Source of the DNA: Actinomycetes bacterium
Lineage (GTDB): Bacteria; Actinomycetota; Acidimicrobiia; Acidimicrobiales; Ilumatobacteraceae
Length of the DNA: 64,000 nucleotides
Assembly: GCA_025360105.1 (NCBI GenBank)
Contig: JANYCT010000040.1
Span: 248,001 to 312,000 of the forward strand
Direction of reading: 5' to 3'
This document shows, in pieces, positions 34,676 to 42,960 of the stretch; the stretch's first letter is position 1, and each line of letters opens with the position of its first letter. Both the position numbers and the translations under genes were made by a program. The notes below the pieces were generated by a model. That model saw only the letters and a program-made list of their open reading frames with translations. It made no database searches and was not told where the DNA came from.

Positions 34676-36013
34676 TCACCCGCGTTTTGGCTGCTCCCGA
34701 TCATGATCGGGCCCCCACTGTTGGGCCCCACGTCGTACCAGGCGCAGACCGGTCGCGCTCATGGTGCTCGCCGGTCCGATTGCGGTGTCGCCGAAGCGCT
34801 GTCGAATCGCGTCGATCGCGACCGTTGCCTCCGTCCAATCGGTGCTCGCCGGATGCGACGTCTCGTTGTCGGGCGTCTCGTTGTCGGGCGTCTGGGCGAG
34901 CGTCTGGGCGAGCAGGTCATCGAAGCGGAGTTGCTCGACGGGTTCGCCGAAATTCGAAGCATGCACGCCGATGAGGCGCACCCCCGGCGTCGGATCCACA
35001 TTCGCCAACAATGGATCGACTGCTGAGATGATGGCCGCCGCCGTAGCCACCGGCGACGCCAAGGTCGTGGAGCGCGTGATGGTGGTGAATCCGGCAAAGC
35101 GAACCTTGAGCGTCAGCGTGCGCGCCCCCACGCCGGCACCGCGCAGGCGCGATGCGACCCCGTCGCTCAGTCGCACGAGTTCGGTGCGCAGTTCGCCCGA
35201 CTCGTGCAGATCGCGTGCGAAGGTCTCCTCGTGGCCAATCGACTTCATCGCCCGATCGGTCTCGACCGCACGTTCATCGTGTGCGCATGACAACGCAAAC
35301 AGATGCCGACCGCTTGCTCGGCCAAGCGCCGACACCAGCGACACCTCGCCCAGCGCGTTGAGGTCGCCGACCGTCTTCACGCCGAGCCGTTGGAGACGCT
35401 CGAGCGTTGCGGGTCCGACACCCCAGAGCGCCTGCACGGGAAGCGGGTGCAGGAACTCGATCTCCCGGCCGGGCACGACCTCGAACACACCGAACCCGGG
35501 TAACACCCGCTCAGGCGTGACCCGGGGTTTGGCCGCGACGGACGCAAGCTTGGCCAGGAACTTGTTCGGCGCGACTCCGACCGAACACGACAGTCCGAGA
35601 ACCGATGCGACTCGCTCGCGGATGTGGCGTCCGATGGTGGCACCGTCGCCGAGTAATCGCCGCGCTCCCGTCACATCAAGAAAGGCCTCGTCGAGCGACA
35701 GCGGCTCGATGAACGGTGTGGTCTCCCGAAAGATCTCGTGCACCTGCCTACTGACGCGCACATACAGGTCGTGATTACCGGGGAGAAAGACAGCGGTTGG
35801 ACACAAACGTCGGGCCGTCGAGCCCGGCATCGCCGAGTACACCCCGAATCGACGCGCTTCGTACGACGCCGCCGCCACGACCCCACGAGGTCCGGTGCCG
35901 CCCACCACCACGGGACGTCCGACGAGTTCGGGGCGGCTGAGCAGCTCGACCGAGACGTAGAACGCGTCCATGTCCACGTGGAGGATCGTGCGCCGTGGCG
36001 CATGGTTGGTCAT
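34676..36013 (-). CDS. dinB: DNA polymerase IV (Y family)
   Basis: A 445-aa translesion polymerase. The palm carries the metal ligands in ILHVDMDAFYVSVELL and PLSLDEAFLDVTGARR. CSVGVAPNKFLAKLAS and the helix-hairpin-helix segment WGVGPATLERLQRLGV are typical, and the little-finger domain ends near residue 365. An added C-terminal stretch contains short repeats (LAQT, PDNET) from DNA duplication and no clear beta-clamp motif. No LexA box was seen before its operon. The ATG overlaps the Nudix gene stop (ATGA), so lesion bypass and nucleotide hydrolysis are cotranscribed. Confidence 0.95.
   Translation of the reverse strand: MTNHAPRRTILHVDMDAFYVSVELLSRPELVGRPVVVGGTGPRGVVAAASYEARRFGVYSAMPGSTARRLCPTAVFLPGNHDLYVRVSRQVHEIFRETTPFIEPLSLDEAFLDVTGARRLLGDGATIGRHIRERVASVLGLSCSVGVAPNKFLAKLASVAAKPRVTPERVLPGFGVFEVVPGREIEFLHPLPVQALWGVGPATLERLQRLGVKTVGDLNALGEVSLVSALGRASGRHLFALSCAHDERAVETDRAMKSIGHEETFARDLHESGELRTELVRLSDGVASRLRGAGVGARTLTLKVRFAGFTTITRSTTLASPVATAAAIISAVDPLLANVDPTPGVRLIGVHASNFGEPVEQLRFDDLLAQTLAQTPDNETPDNETSHPASTDWTEATVAIDAIRQRFGDTAIGPASTMSATGLRLVRRGAQQWGPDHDREQPKRG
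34861..34914. repeat. tandem repeats inside dinB (15 bp x2 and 12 bp x2)
   Basis: TCTCGTTGTCGGGCG occurs at 34861 and 34876, followed by TCTGGGCGAGCG at 34891 and 34903 (one mismatch). They encode repeated PDNET and LAQT in the linker after the little-finger domain and keep the frame. Confidence 0.9.
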
Positions 36014-36501
36014 TGCCCCACGTGCTCCACTCGCGCGGTGGACCGATCAGATCCGGTAACCAGGAATGCAAACGGCTCGATGGGGCACATCCCGCGATCG
36101 ATCCAAGCAACGACGGGCATGCGGACCCACAGCGGCGAATCGGCCAGAAACGTCGCGACATCGGCCAGATCGACGAACAGCGCCTGTTCGACGATGCCGT
36201 CGGGATCGTCGAGCGCAATCTCACCGTGGGCACTGGTGGCGAACCACGATTCGACCGACATCTGCCAGCCCATGTCGGGAGCGTCGACCGTGACCGTGTA
36301 GTGACAGCCGGTCCAATCGGGCACGTGCAGACCGGTCTCCTCGCGCACCTCACGTGCGATCCCACTGAGCACCGATTCGCCATCGTCGATCACGCCACCC
36401 GGCGGCGTCCATTCCAGCGCGCCATGTCGCCGACGATTCGCTGCGAGCAGGAGTTGATTGTCGATGACGATGAGACCACCGCCCACCTGAAAAGAACGCA
36501 C
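36010..36501 (-). CDS. Nudix hydrolase
   Basis: A 163-aa protein with a complete Nudix box: GGVIDDGESVLSGIAREV followed by REETGL, including the metal-binding REExEE-type glutamates. It hydrolyses a nucleoside diphosphate linked to another moiety; pairing with DNA polymerase IV suggests, but does not prove, removal of damaged nucleotides. It begins at GTG 36501. Residues FQVGGGLIVIDNQLLL open the fold directly, supporting this start. Confidence 0.88.
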   Translation of the reverse strand: MRSFQVGGGLIVIDNQLLLAANRRRHGALEWTPPGGVIDDGESVLSGIAREVREETGLHVPDWTGCHYTVTVDAPDMGWQMSVESWFATSAHGEIALDDPDGIVEQALFVDLADVATFLADSPLWVRMPVVAWIDRGMCPIEPFAFLVTGSDRSTARVEHVGQ

Positions 36502-36594
36502 GGTTCGAGTCTCGCATGCGGGCAGCCCGATCTTATTGCGCGATCACGTCACAGAATGACGCGCTCGTCCTCGATGGTTACCCAGACCGCTGTT

Positions 36595-36616
36595 CGGCGC
36601 CCCGTTTCGGGCGCCG
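36595..36616 (-). terminator. hairpin terminator candidate after the glycosyltransferase gene
   Basis: CGGCGCCC (36595-36602) and GGGCGCCG (36609-36616) form an 8-bp GC stem with a six-base loop, four bases past the stop of the transferase gene. No T-run follows, as is common for actinobacterial hairpin terminators. The rest of the 119-bp gap to the Nudix gene holds nothing recognised. Confidence 0.55.
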
Positions 36617-36620
36617 CGTT

Positions 36621-37361
36621 TCAGCCGCCTTGGATTCGTCGCTGGCGTCGGCCACGGCGGTCGTCAACCCACAACTTGAGCACGAGCACGAGCGCTTCCC
36701 TCACGATGTTCTTCGACATCTTCGACTGACCGAGCGTGCGATCGCGGAACGTGATCGGGATCTCAACGATCTTGCCACCGGCCCGAACGAGCCGATGCGT
36801 CATTTCGATCTGGAACCCGTAGCCATCGGCACCCACCGTCTCGAAATGCATCTTGTCGTCGAGTGACGACGAGCGGTAGGCGCGGTACCCGGCTGTTGCG
36901 TCGTTGATCGCCAAGCCGAGCACACCTGACGCATACCGATTGCCCCAGCGCGAGAGCATGCGTCGCTGACGCGGCCAGTTCTCGGTGATTCCGCCGGGAA
37001 CATAGCGACTGCCGACAGCCAAATCGACGCCGTGCTCGACCGCGGAAATGAGCGCCGGTATCTCGACAGGATCATGCGAGAAATCGGCATCCATCTGCAA
37101 ACAGATCTCGGCTCCGGCGTCGATCGCGGCGCGCATACCAGCCCGATATGCGGCTCCGAGCCCGTTCTTGCCAGGCCGGCGTAACACGCTGAGGTCGCCG
37201 AGCGAATCAGCAAGACGAGCCGCGATATCTGCCGTGCCGTCGGGGCTGTTGTCATCGACCACCAGGATTCCGACCCACGGTGCGTGCTCACGAATCGATC
37301 GACACAGCGCCTCGATGTTGTCGGCCTCGTTGTAGGTGGGCACGATGGCAACGGAACGCAC
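36621..37361 (-). CDS. GT2 glycosyltransferase, dolichol-phosphate mannose synthase-like
   Basis: A 246-aa GT-A fold transferase. The N-terminus SVAIVPTYNEADNIEAL, VVDDNSPDGTADIA, MDADFSHDPVEIP (metal-binding DxD-like DAD) and FRDRTLGQSKMS are the signature of polyprenol-phosphate mannose synthases. In Actinobacteria such enzymes (Ppm1/DpgS type) make polyprenyl-phosphate-mannose for lipoglycans and protein mannosylation. There is no membrane domain. The GTG at 37361 is preferred because the fold begins there and TAGGCT lies seven bases upstream. It may supply mannose to the pathway that includes the PimB-like enzyme at 49115. Confidence 0.88.
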   Translation of the reverse strand: MRSVAIVPTYNEADNIEALCRSIREHAPWVGILVVDDNSPDGTADIAARLADSLGDLSVLRRPGKNGLGAAYRAGMRAAIDAGAEICLQMDADFSHDPVEIPALISAVEHGVDLAVGSRYVPGGITENWPRQRRMLSRWGNRYASGVLGLAINDATAGYRAYRSSSLDDKMHFETVGADGYGFQIEMTHRLVRAGGKIVEIPITFRDRTLGQSKMSKNIVREALVLVLKLWVDDRRGRRQRRIQGG

Positions 37362-37417
37362 GGCGGTCAGCCTAGAGCGACGGAGGTTCGGCACAGCAAC
37401 CGCCCTACGATGTCGAC

Positions 37418-37705
37418 GTGTCTGATCGCTCGGATCCACGTCCGCTCTCTGCGCTTCCTTCTCCGGCTGCGCGTGCCGCTGCTTTCGTTGCCATTCTTCT
37501 CGGCGGTCTTGCCGGCGCCCTCATTGGTTACAGCTTGGTTCGCGTGCAGTGCAGTGGCCAGTGTGCCGTGGGCCGCGGTCTCGGTGTGTTCGTCGGCGCA
37601 GCCGTGGCAGGTATCGGCATGAGTGTCGTGGCCGTTCTGGTGCTTCGCGCACTGGGTGAGTGGCGCGATCTTGAAGATCGCCGCAGCAAATCGGGCCAGA
37701 GTTGA
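37418..37705 (+). CDS. small two-helix membrane protein, unknown function
   Basis: A 95-aa protein with two predicted helices (AAAFVAILLGGLAGALIGYS and LGVFVGAAVAGIGMSVVAVL), joined by a loop with two cysteines (VQCSGQCAVG). No family recognised. The GTG at 37418 has TACGAT six bases upstream (37406-37411), the same arrangement as the Rrf2 gene, which supports both the gene and the start. The 3' end overlaps the monophosphatase gene start by TTGA. Confidence 0.7.
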   Translation: MSDRSDPRPLSALPSPAARAAAFVAILLGGLAGALIGYSLVRVQCSGQCAVGRGLGVFVGAAVAGIGMSVVAVLVLRALGEWRDLEDRRSKSGQS

Positions 37706-38535
37706 AAGCTGTGCCGGCAGCGGCAGCGTCAGCGTCGCCGCAGGCGAGTCTTCGCATGCTCGCGTGCGACCTTGCGGTACAGGCTGGGGAGCTCATCCGC
37801 GTCGGTCGGCGCAGCGGGGTCGGCAACGTGGACACCAAATCCTCGACCACCGACATGGTCACCGCGTTCGACCGCGCGTCGGAGGCGCTCATCGTGAACG
37901 CACTGCGACTGCATCGACCAGACGATGCCATCATCGGCGAAGAGGGCACAGCTGACAGCGGCACAAGTGGCGTGCGTTGGCTCATCGACCCCATCGATGG
38001 CACGACGAACTTCTTCTACAACCTGCCTGGTTACGCGGTATCGATCGCCGCGGCAGACGACCAAGGCACGCTCGCCGGCGCCGTGTACGTGCCCGCCACC
38101 AACGAATTGTTCAGCGCTGCTCGGGGCGAGGGCGCCTCGCTCAACGACGCCCCGATCCGGTGCTCGACAACCACCGCGTTGTCGAACGCGCTGCTCGCCA
38201 CAGGATTCAGCTACTCGCCCGATGTGCGCCGCCAACAGATGCGCCGACTGCAACACATCATCGGCGAGGTTCGCGACATTCGCCGCTGTGGTGCAGCCGC
38301 GGTCGATCTGTGTAACGCGGCAGCCGGGCGGGTCGATGCCTATTTCGAGGAGCATCTCGGCGCGTGGGATCTCGCAGCCGGCGAGCTGATTGCCCGCGAG
38401 GCCGGATGTGTGAGCGGCGATCTGCACGGGGCTCCCGTTCGACCCGGCCAAGTGCTTGTGACCAACGCGTCGTTGTTCGAGCCGATGCGAGCGCTGATCA
38501 ACCGCGCCGACGCCCTCTGCGCCCAAGCGACCTGA
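37702..38535 (+). CDS. inositol monophosphatase family protein
   Basis: A 277-aa Mg-dependent phosphatase. Metal-binding motifs: IIGEEG (Glu), WLIDPIDGTTNFFY (Asp-Pro-Ile-Asp-Gly-Thr) and GAWDLAAGELIAREAG (second signature). Substrates in this family include inositol-1-phosphate, histidinol phosphate, PAP and fructose-1,6-bisphosphate. A role in inositol supply for phosphatidylinositol mannosides fits the organism but is inference. The start is TTG 37702 (overlapping the previous stop) or GTG 37711. Confidence 0.88.
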   Translation: MKAVPAAAASASPQASLRMLACDLAVQAGELIRVGRRSGVGNVDTKSSTTDMVTAFDRASEALIVNALRLHRPDDAIIGEEGTADSGTSGVRWLIDPIDGTTNFFYNLPGYAVSIAAADDQGTLAGAVYVPATNELFSAARGEGASLNDAPIRCSTTTALSNALLATGFSYSPDVRRQQMRRLQHIIGEVRDIRRCGAAAVDLCNAAAGRVDAYFEEHLGAWDLAAGELIAREAGCVSGDLHGAPVRPGQVLVTNASLFEPMRALINRADALCAQAT

Positions 38536-38599
38536 ACGAATACGCCGATTTTCGTCGCTATTGCACCGAGATGGTCCGTGGATACGGCATCATGGCAGC

Positions 38600-39280
38600 G
38601 TGGGAACACGAATCCTGACCGTTGAAGATGACGAACGCATCCGTACCGCCGTGAAACTCGCGCTCGAAGACGAGGGCTGGACGGTCGACGAGGCCGGCAG
38701 CGGCGAGGAAGCCATCGATTTGTTCCACCGCGCCTCACCCGATGTGGTCCTGATCGACATCATGCTTCCGGGTATCGACGGGTTCGAACTCTGTCGTCAT
38801 CTGCGCAAGACCAGCGATGTCCCCATCGTCATGGTCACTGCTCGCGCCGATACCCACGACGTGGTGGCCGGCCTCGAAGCCGGCGCCGACGATTACCTCA
38901 CCAAACCGTTCGCACCCAAGGAACTATCGGCGCGCATTCGGGCACTGCTCCGTCGCATCCGACCAATGAGCCCCGGCCACACCAAGCTCGTTTTTGGTGA
39001 TCTCGAGATCATCCCCGACGAGGGCAAGGTCACGCGCGCCGGGGTCGAACTGCACCTCACCAAGACGGAATTCCGGCTGCTCGTCGAACTCGGGCAGAGT
39101 CCGGGTCGCGTCTTCAGCCGCGAGTCCTTACTCGACAAGGTCTGGGGCTACGACTACTTCGGCGACGGTCGACTCGTCGACGTGCACATCAGGCGTCTGC
39201 GCACCAAGGTCGAATCCGACGCCGCCAACCCCCGTCACGTGGTGACGGTTCGAGGGTTGGGTTACCGACTGCAGTCGTGA
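38600..39280 (+). CDS. OmpR-family response regulator, MtrA-like
   Basis: A 226-aa regulator. The receiver domain (1-115) has the acidic pocket TVEDDER, the phosphoacceptor Asp in VVLIDIMLPGIDGFEL and Lys in YLTKPFAPKEL. The C-terminal winged helix contains LTKTEFRLLVEL and VHIRRLRTKVE. Its position with a sensor kinase and a GerMN lipoprotein matches the mtrA-mtrB-lpqB module, which in Actinobacteria links cell-wall state to division and replication. The GTG at 38600 begins the receiver fold; upstream in-frame residues do not match. Confidence 0.9.
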   Translation: MGTRILTVEDDERIRTAVKLALEDEGWTVDEAGSGEEAIDLFHRASPDVVLIDIMLPGIDGFELCRHLRKTSDVPIVMVTARADTHDVVAGLEAGADDYLTKPFAPKELSARIRALLRRIRPMSPGHTKLVFGDLEIIPDEGKVTRAGVELHLTKTEFRLLVELGQSPGRVFSRESLLDKVWGYDYFGDGRLVDVHIRRLRTKVESDAANPRHVVTVRGLGYRLQS

Positions 39281-40752
39281 CCGAGGCCGTCGAAGCCCCA
39301 CCTGCGGATTCGTTCCGGGCACGGGTGGGCCGCAATGTGGCGCGGTTCCGGCCGCAGCGAGTAGGGCTGCGCACCCGCATCTTGTTGATCTTCACGATGG
39401 GCTTTCTCATCCTGTCGGTCTTTTTGGCCACGATCACCTACGGCTTCACACGGAGCACCCTTGTGAACCAGCGCGACCGGGCCATCGTCGAGCAGGCGTA
39501 CCGCGATGCAGGGGTAGCGCTCAACGACTTGCGTCTGTCTCCGCCATCGGCCCAGCCGGTCATCGACAATCTGTCGCGACTCGGTATCGGGTACCCGTTA
39601 CTGAACTACCGCGACGTGTGGACCGCCGGATCAGCGCGATTCGGTCCCGAGGCCATACCCGGCGTGCTGAAGGACCGCGTCCTCATCGACGGCGTGCCGT
39701 CGCGCATGATCATCACCGTCAGCGGTGAGCGGTTGCTCGTGGTCGGTATTCCGTTGCCCGAGGTGGGCGCGGCCTATTTCGAGTTCGCAAGCATGTCCGA
39801 TGTCAGCTCAACGCTGCGCAGCGTCGGCCTCTCGCTGATGTTCGCCGGCTTCATCACGACGCTGTTCGGTGTCGTGCTCGGTGCCGTCGCATCTCGTCGC
39901 GCGGTCAAGCCGCTCGGCGATGCCGCGCAGGCGGCCAAGGCAATCGCCGGCGGCAGGCTCGACACTCGCCTCGAAACCACTGATGACCCCGATTTGAAAC
40001 TGCTCGCCAACTCGTTCAACGACATGGCCTCGGCCCTGCAGCAACGCGTGGAACGCGATGCGCGGTTCGCCAGCGACGTCAGCCATGAGCTGCGATCGCC
40101 GTTGATGACGCTCGCAGCGTCGGTCGAGGTGATGCAGGCCCGACGTGACGAGATGCCCGAACGTGCCCAGGCCGCCCTCGATCTGCTCGTTGGCGACGTC
40201 ACCCGCTTTCAGGGTCTCGTCGAGGACTTACTCGAGATCTCTCGCTTCGATGCCGGCGCCATTCGCCTGCACCGCGAAGACCTCCTCGTGGCCGAGTTTG
40301 TTCGTCAGGCGATCGGCGTGAGCAGCATGCCCCAGACGCCACTCACGGTCACCGAACGCGCCGAGCGACTCGTGATGCACGTCGACCGGCGACGCCTCGC
40401 TCGCGTCATTGCCAACCTCATCGACAACGCACGCCTGCACGGCGGCGGCGAACCGGAAGCAATCGTGTGCGAGGCCGACAACGAGGGCGAGCCCATCGGG
40501 CACGTGTGGATCTCGGTACAAGACCACGGAACCGGCGTGCCGCTCGACGAGCGTCACCTCATCTTTGAACGCTTTGCGCGCGGCGCAGTGGCCGGGAGGC
40601 GCAGCTCGAGCGACGGTGCCGGACTCGGTCTGGCACTCGTCGACGAGCATGTGCGCCTGCACGGTGGCAATGTGTGGGTCGAAGATCGTCTCGATGGCGA
40701 ACCGGGTGCCCGTTTTGTCATCGAGCTCCCTGCCGAGGAGGTGGGCATATGA
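39277..40752 (+). CDS. sensor histidine kinase, MtrB-like
   Basis: A 491-aa membrane kinase. Helix one is ILLIFTMGFLILSVFLATI (about 35-53). An extracytoplasmic domain of about 120 residues follows, then helix two (LMFAGFITTLFGVVLGAV), HAMP (RAVKPLGDAAQAAKAI), a dimerisation box with the phosphorylated His in SDVSHELRSPLMTL, and the ATPase boxes NLIDNARLHG, DHGTGVPLDE and GAGLGLALV. GTG 39277 overlaps the response regulator stop (GTGA). It ends overlapping the lipoprotein gene. Confidence 0.92.
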   Translation: MTEAVEAPPADSFRARVGRNVARFRPQRVGLRTRILLIFTMGFLILSVFLATITYGFTRSTLVNQRDRAIVEQAYRDAGVALNDLRLSPPSAQPVIDNLSRLGIGYPLLNYRDVWTAGSARFGPEAIPGVLKDRVLIDGVPSRMIITVSGERLLVVGIPLPEVGAAYFEFASMSDVSSTLRSVGLSLMFAGFITTLFGVVLGAVASRRAVKPLGDAAQAAKAIAGGRLDTRLETTDDPDLKLLANSFNDMASALQQRVERDARFASDVSHELRSPLMTLAASVEVMQARRDEMPERAQAALDLLVGDVTRFQGLVEDLLEISRFDAGAIRLHREDLLVAEFVRQAIGVSSMPQTPLTVTERAERLVMHVDRRRLARVIANLIDNARLHGGGEPEAIVCEADNEGEPIGHVWISVQDHGTGVPLDERHLIFERFARGAVAGRRSSSDGAGLGLALVDEHVRLHGGNVWVEDRLDGEPGARFVIELPAEEVGI

Positions 40753-41375
40753 ACCTGAACCAACGCCCCGCCTTCTTCGTGTTGTTGCTCACAGCGATAT
40801 TCGCATTGTCGGCATGCGGCATTTCCAATGACTCGCTCCCACGCGATATTCCCGAGGCCGATCGCTCACCGTTCATCGGCGCTGCGGCACCGGCCACGGG
40901 CGCGTCGGCGGGCACCGATCGGATCTATCTGATCGCGCCGGAACTTCCCAACCAGCCGATGCGGCTACGCGCGGCGCCGCGCGACGTCGGGGCGTCCGCC
41001 GGCCTTCGCCTCGCATCGCTGTTCGGGCCCCTCAGCACCGCCGAGACAGCGGCGAGACTCCACACGGCAATCCCCGAAACGCTCGCACTTCGCGCCGCCA
41101 CGCTGCAGACCAACGGCACACTCATCGTCGACGTCAACGATCCAATTCTCTCGCTCACCAGCACTGCGCTCATCGACGCTGTGGCCCAGATTGTGTTCAC
41201 AGCGTCGGAGGTTCGCAACGTGCAGCGCGTCGAGCTACTCGTCGACGCTAAACCACATCAATGGCCCGGAGGCGATGGCGCGTTACGTACGACGCCACTG
41301 ACCGTGTTCGACTTCCCGGGTTTCATCGAAACGACACAACCCGACTTCCCCGCCGTTCCCTCGCCGGCCGCGTAG
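40749..41375 (+). CDS. GerMN-domain lipoprotein, short LpqB-like
   Basis: A 208-aa secreted lipoprotein. The signal peptide ends in a lipobox LSAC with Cys23. After a Pro/Ala linker, residues 55-185 resemble a GerMN domain (RIYLIAPELPN, LIVDVNDP, TALIDAVAQIVFTASE, VQRVELLVDAKPHQ). LpqB of mycobacteria has GerMN plus a beta-propeller and is about 580 aa; the propeller is missing here. LpqB modulates MtrB, so a sensor accessory role is inferred from position. Coupled to the kinase gene by ATGA. Confidence 0.8.
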   Translation: MNLNQRPAFFVLLLTAIFALSACGISNDSLPRDIPEADRSPFIGAAAPATGASAGTDRIYLIAPELPNQPMRLRAAPRDVGASAGLRLASLFGPLSTAETAARLHTAIPETLALRAATLQTNGTLIVDVNDPILSLTSTALIDAVAQIVFTASEVRNVQRVELLVDAKPHQWPGGDGALRTTPLTVFDFPGFIETTQPDFPAVPSPAA

Positions 41376-41393
41376 GTCACCGCCGCACGTGCC

Positions 41394-41453
41394 GCCAACA
41401 CCCATCCAGCCAACACCCATCCAGCCAACACCCAGCCAGCCAACACCCAGCCA
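41394..41453. repeat. 15-bp tandem repeat x4 at a convergent gene junction
   Basis: Four adjacent units of GCCAACACCCATCCA begin at 41394, 41409, 41424 and 41439; the last two have G in place of T at one position. They occupy almost the whole space between the lipoprotein stop (41375) and the PFK stop (41458). Confidence 0.95.
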
Positions 41454-41457
41454 GTAA

Positions 41458-42492
41458 TCAGCCGAAAAACACCGAAGCGACATTGCGATAGAGGCTGAGG
41501 TCTACCGCACGGGTTTTGTCTGCCGTCTCAGCCATGGGCATGAGCATGACGTCATCGCCGCGTAGCACCGCCATCTGGCCCCAGGCGGAGGCGTGCACGG
41601 CGTCGATGGCGGCAAGGCCATATCGGGTGGCCAGCACCCGATCGAACGCCGATGGCGTGCCCCCACGTTGGATATGGCCGAGGAGGACGACCCGCGTCTC
41701 AAAGCCGGTGCGACCCTCGATCTCTGGAGCAAGCCGATCGGCCACGCCGCGACGGCGCACATGGCCGAACAGGTCGTATACCTTTTCCTGACTGGGCATC
41801 GTGCCCTCGACGGGCTCAGCGCCCTCGGCGACAACCACAATCGACGCATAACGACCGCGTTGGTGGCGCGCCCTGAGGATCGTGCACACCTCATCGATGT
41901 CGAATGGTTGCTCGGGAATCAAAATGACGGTGGCGCCTCCGGCGATCCCTGCATGCGTGGCGAGCCACCCGGAGTCGCGGCCCATGACTTCGACCACCAT
42001 CACCCGATCATGACTCTCAGCGGTGGTGTGCAACCGGTCGATTGCATCGGTCGCAGTTTGCACAGCAGTATTGAAACCGAACGTGGTGTCGGTACCGACG
42101 ACATCGTTATCGATGGTCTTGGGTACGCCGACAATAGGCAACCCCAGGTCGCGGAACAGGTTGTGCGCGACCGTGAGTGATCCGTTGCCGCCGACCACGA
42201 TGAGCGCATCGAGACCCACGTCGTGGAACGTGGCGACTACCGATTCCAGCCCGTCCGGGCGGTCGTAGGGGCTCCCCCGGCGGGTGCCGAGAAGAGTGCC
42301 ACCCTTGGGCAACATGCCGCGCATCGACCGTACGTCGAGCGGCATGATCCGGCGATCCATCACGCCGTCCCACGCATCGAGAAAGCCGATGAGTTCGTCG
42401 CCGTACTCCATCTCGCCTTTGCGGACGACAGCGCGAATGACAGCGTTCAGCCCGGGACAGTCGCCACCACCGGTGAGAAGACCAACTCGCAT
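41458..42492 (-). CDS. pfkA: 6-phosphofructokinase
   Basis: A 344-aa glycolytic kinase. The N-terminus MRVGLLTGGGDCPGLNAVIR, VVGGNGSL (phosphate-donor loop), VPKTIDNDVVGTD, VEVMGRDSGWLA and LLGHIQRGGTPSAFDRV are all family motifs. PKTIDND plus a Gly at the position that is Asp in PPi-dependent enzymes fits the mixed-type (group III) actinobacterial kinase, predicted ATP-dependent. Asn replaces the usual Asp or Glu in GG(D/E)G, a Mg-proximal residue. The ATG at 42492 has TATCGT eight bases upstream. Confidence 0.95.
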   Translation of the reverse strand: MRVGLLTGGGDCPGLNAVIRAVVRKGEMEYGDELIGFLDAWDGVMDRRIMPLDVRSMRGMLPKGGTLLGTRRGSPYDRPDGLESVVATFHDVGLDALIVVGGNGSLTVAHNLFRDLGLPIVGVPKTIDNDVVGTDTTFGFNTAVQTATDAIDRLHTTAESHDRVMVVEVMGRDSGWLATHAGIAGGATVILIPEQPFDIDEVCTILRARHQRGRYASIVVVAEGAEPVEGTMPSQEKVYDLFGHVRRRGVADRLAPEIEGRTGFETRVVLLGHIQRGGTPSAFDRVLATRYGLAAIDAVHASAWGQMAVLRGDDVMLMPMAETADKTRAVDLSLYRNVASVFFG

Positions 42493-42551
42493 GACTGCAG
42501 ACGATAGGCGAGAACGTGCGTGGCCGCGCAGTGACATGGTAGGAACTGTGC

Positions 42552-42929
42552 ATGGCGTGGGACTCCTCCAGACCGGTGCCCTGGCGCCGGTTGATTCGTG
42601 AATGGTTGATCTATGTTGCGATTGCCAGTGTTGCCATGCTGGTCATCCTTCGCGATCGGCTGAGCATCTCGATCTTTTTCGGTCTGTTCGTCAGCGGCCC
42701 GATGTATCTGCTGTTCGGTGCGGTGCTCGCCAAGTTCGGCTACGCGCGCAAGAGCTACAAGGACCTGCGCGCCGAGCGCGAGCGCACTGCGGCGGCAAAG
42801 GCAGCGAGCAGTTCATCCGCAAGGTCGGGCGCTGGTTCGGCTACTGCACGGACGCGACCCGCACCGACCAAGCGCACCTCCACCGGCCCGTCCCAGCAGC
42901 GCAAGGGCACCAAGCCCAAGCGTCGTTGA
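42552..42929 (+). CDS. DUF4229-like small membrane protein, unknown function
   Basis: A 125-aa protein with two helices (EWLIYVAIASVAMLVIL and IFFGLFVSGPMYLLFGAVLA), a basic segment (RKSYKDLRAERERTAAAK) and a Ser/Thr/Lys/Arg-rich tail. The helix pair followed by a basic coiled stretch resembles short actinobacterial DUF4229 proteins, but that assignment is tentative. It lies 31 bases before glpK on the same strand and has TAGGAA six bases before its ATG. Confidence 0.6.
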   Translation: MAWDSSRPVPWRRLIREWLIYVAIASVAMLVILRDRLSISIFFGLFVSGPMYLLFGAVLAKFGYARKSYKDLRAERERTAAAKAASSSSARSGAGSATARTRPAPTKRTSTGPSQQRKGTKPKRR

Positions 42930-42960
42930 CGATCGATGCATCCCGCTACGTTGAGCAACG

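Noticed and set aside
34663-34677. Small GAGCCG/CGGCTC hairpin over the dinB stop
   Set aside because: Only six pairs and a three-base loop in GC-rich DNA; too weak to call a terminator.
36494-36506. GAAC...GTTC dyad at the start of the Nudix-dinB operon, a possible LexA box
   Set aside because: The half sites are separated by five bases instead of four, so it does not fit the LexA consensus, and it overlaps the start codon region only by chance.
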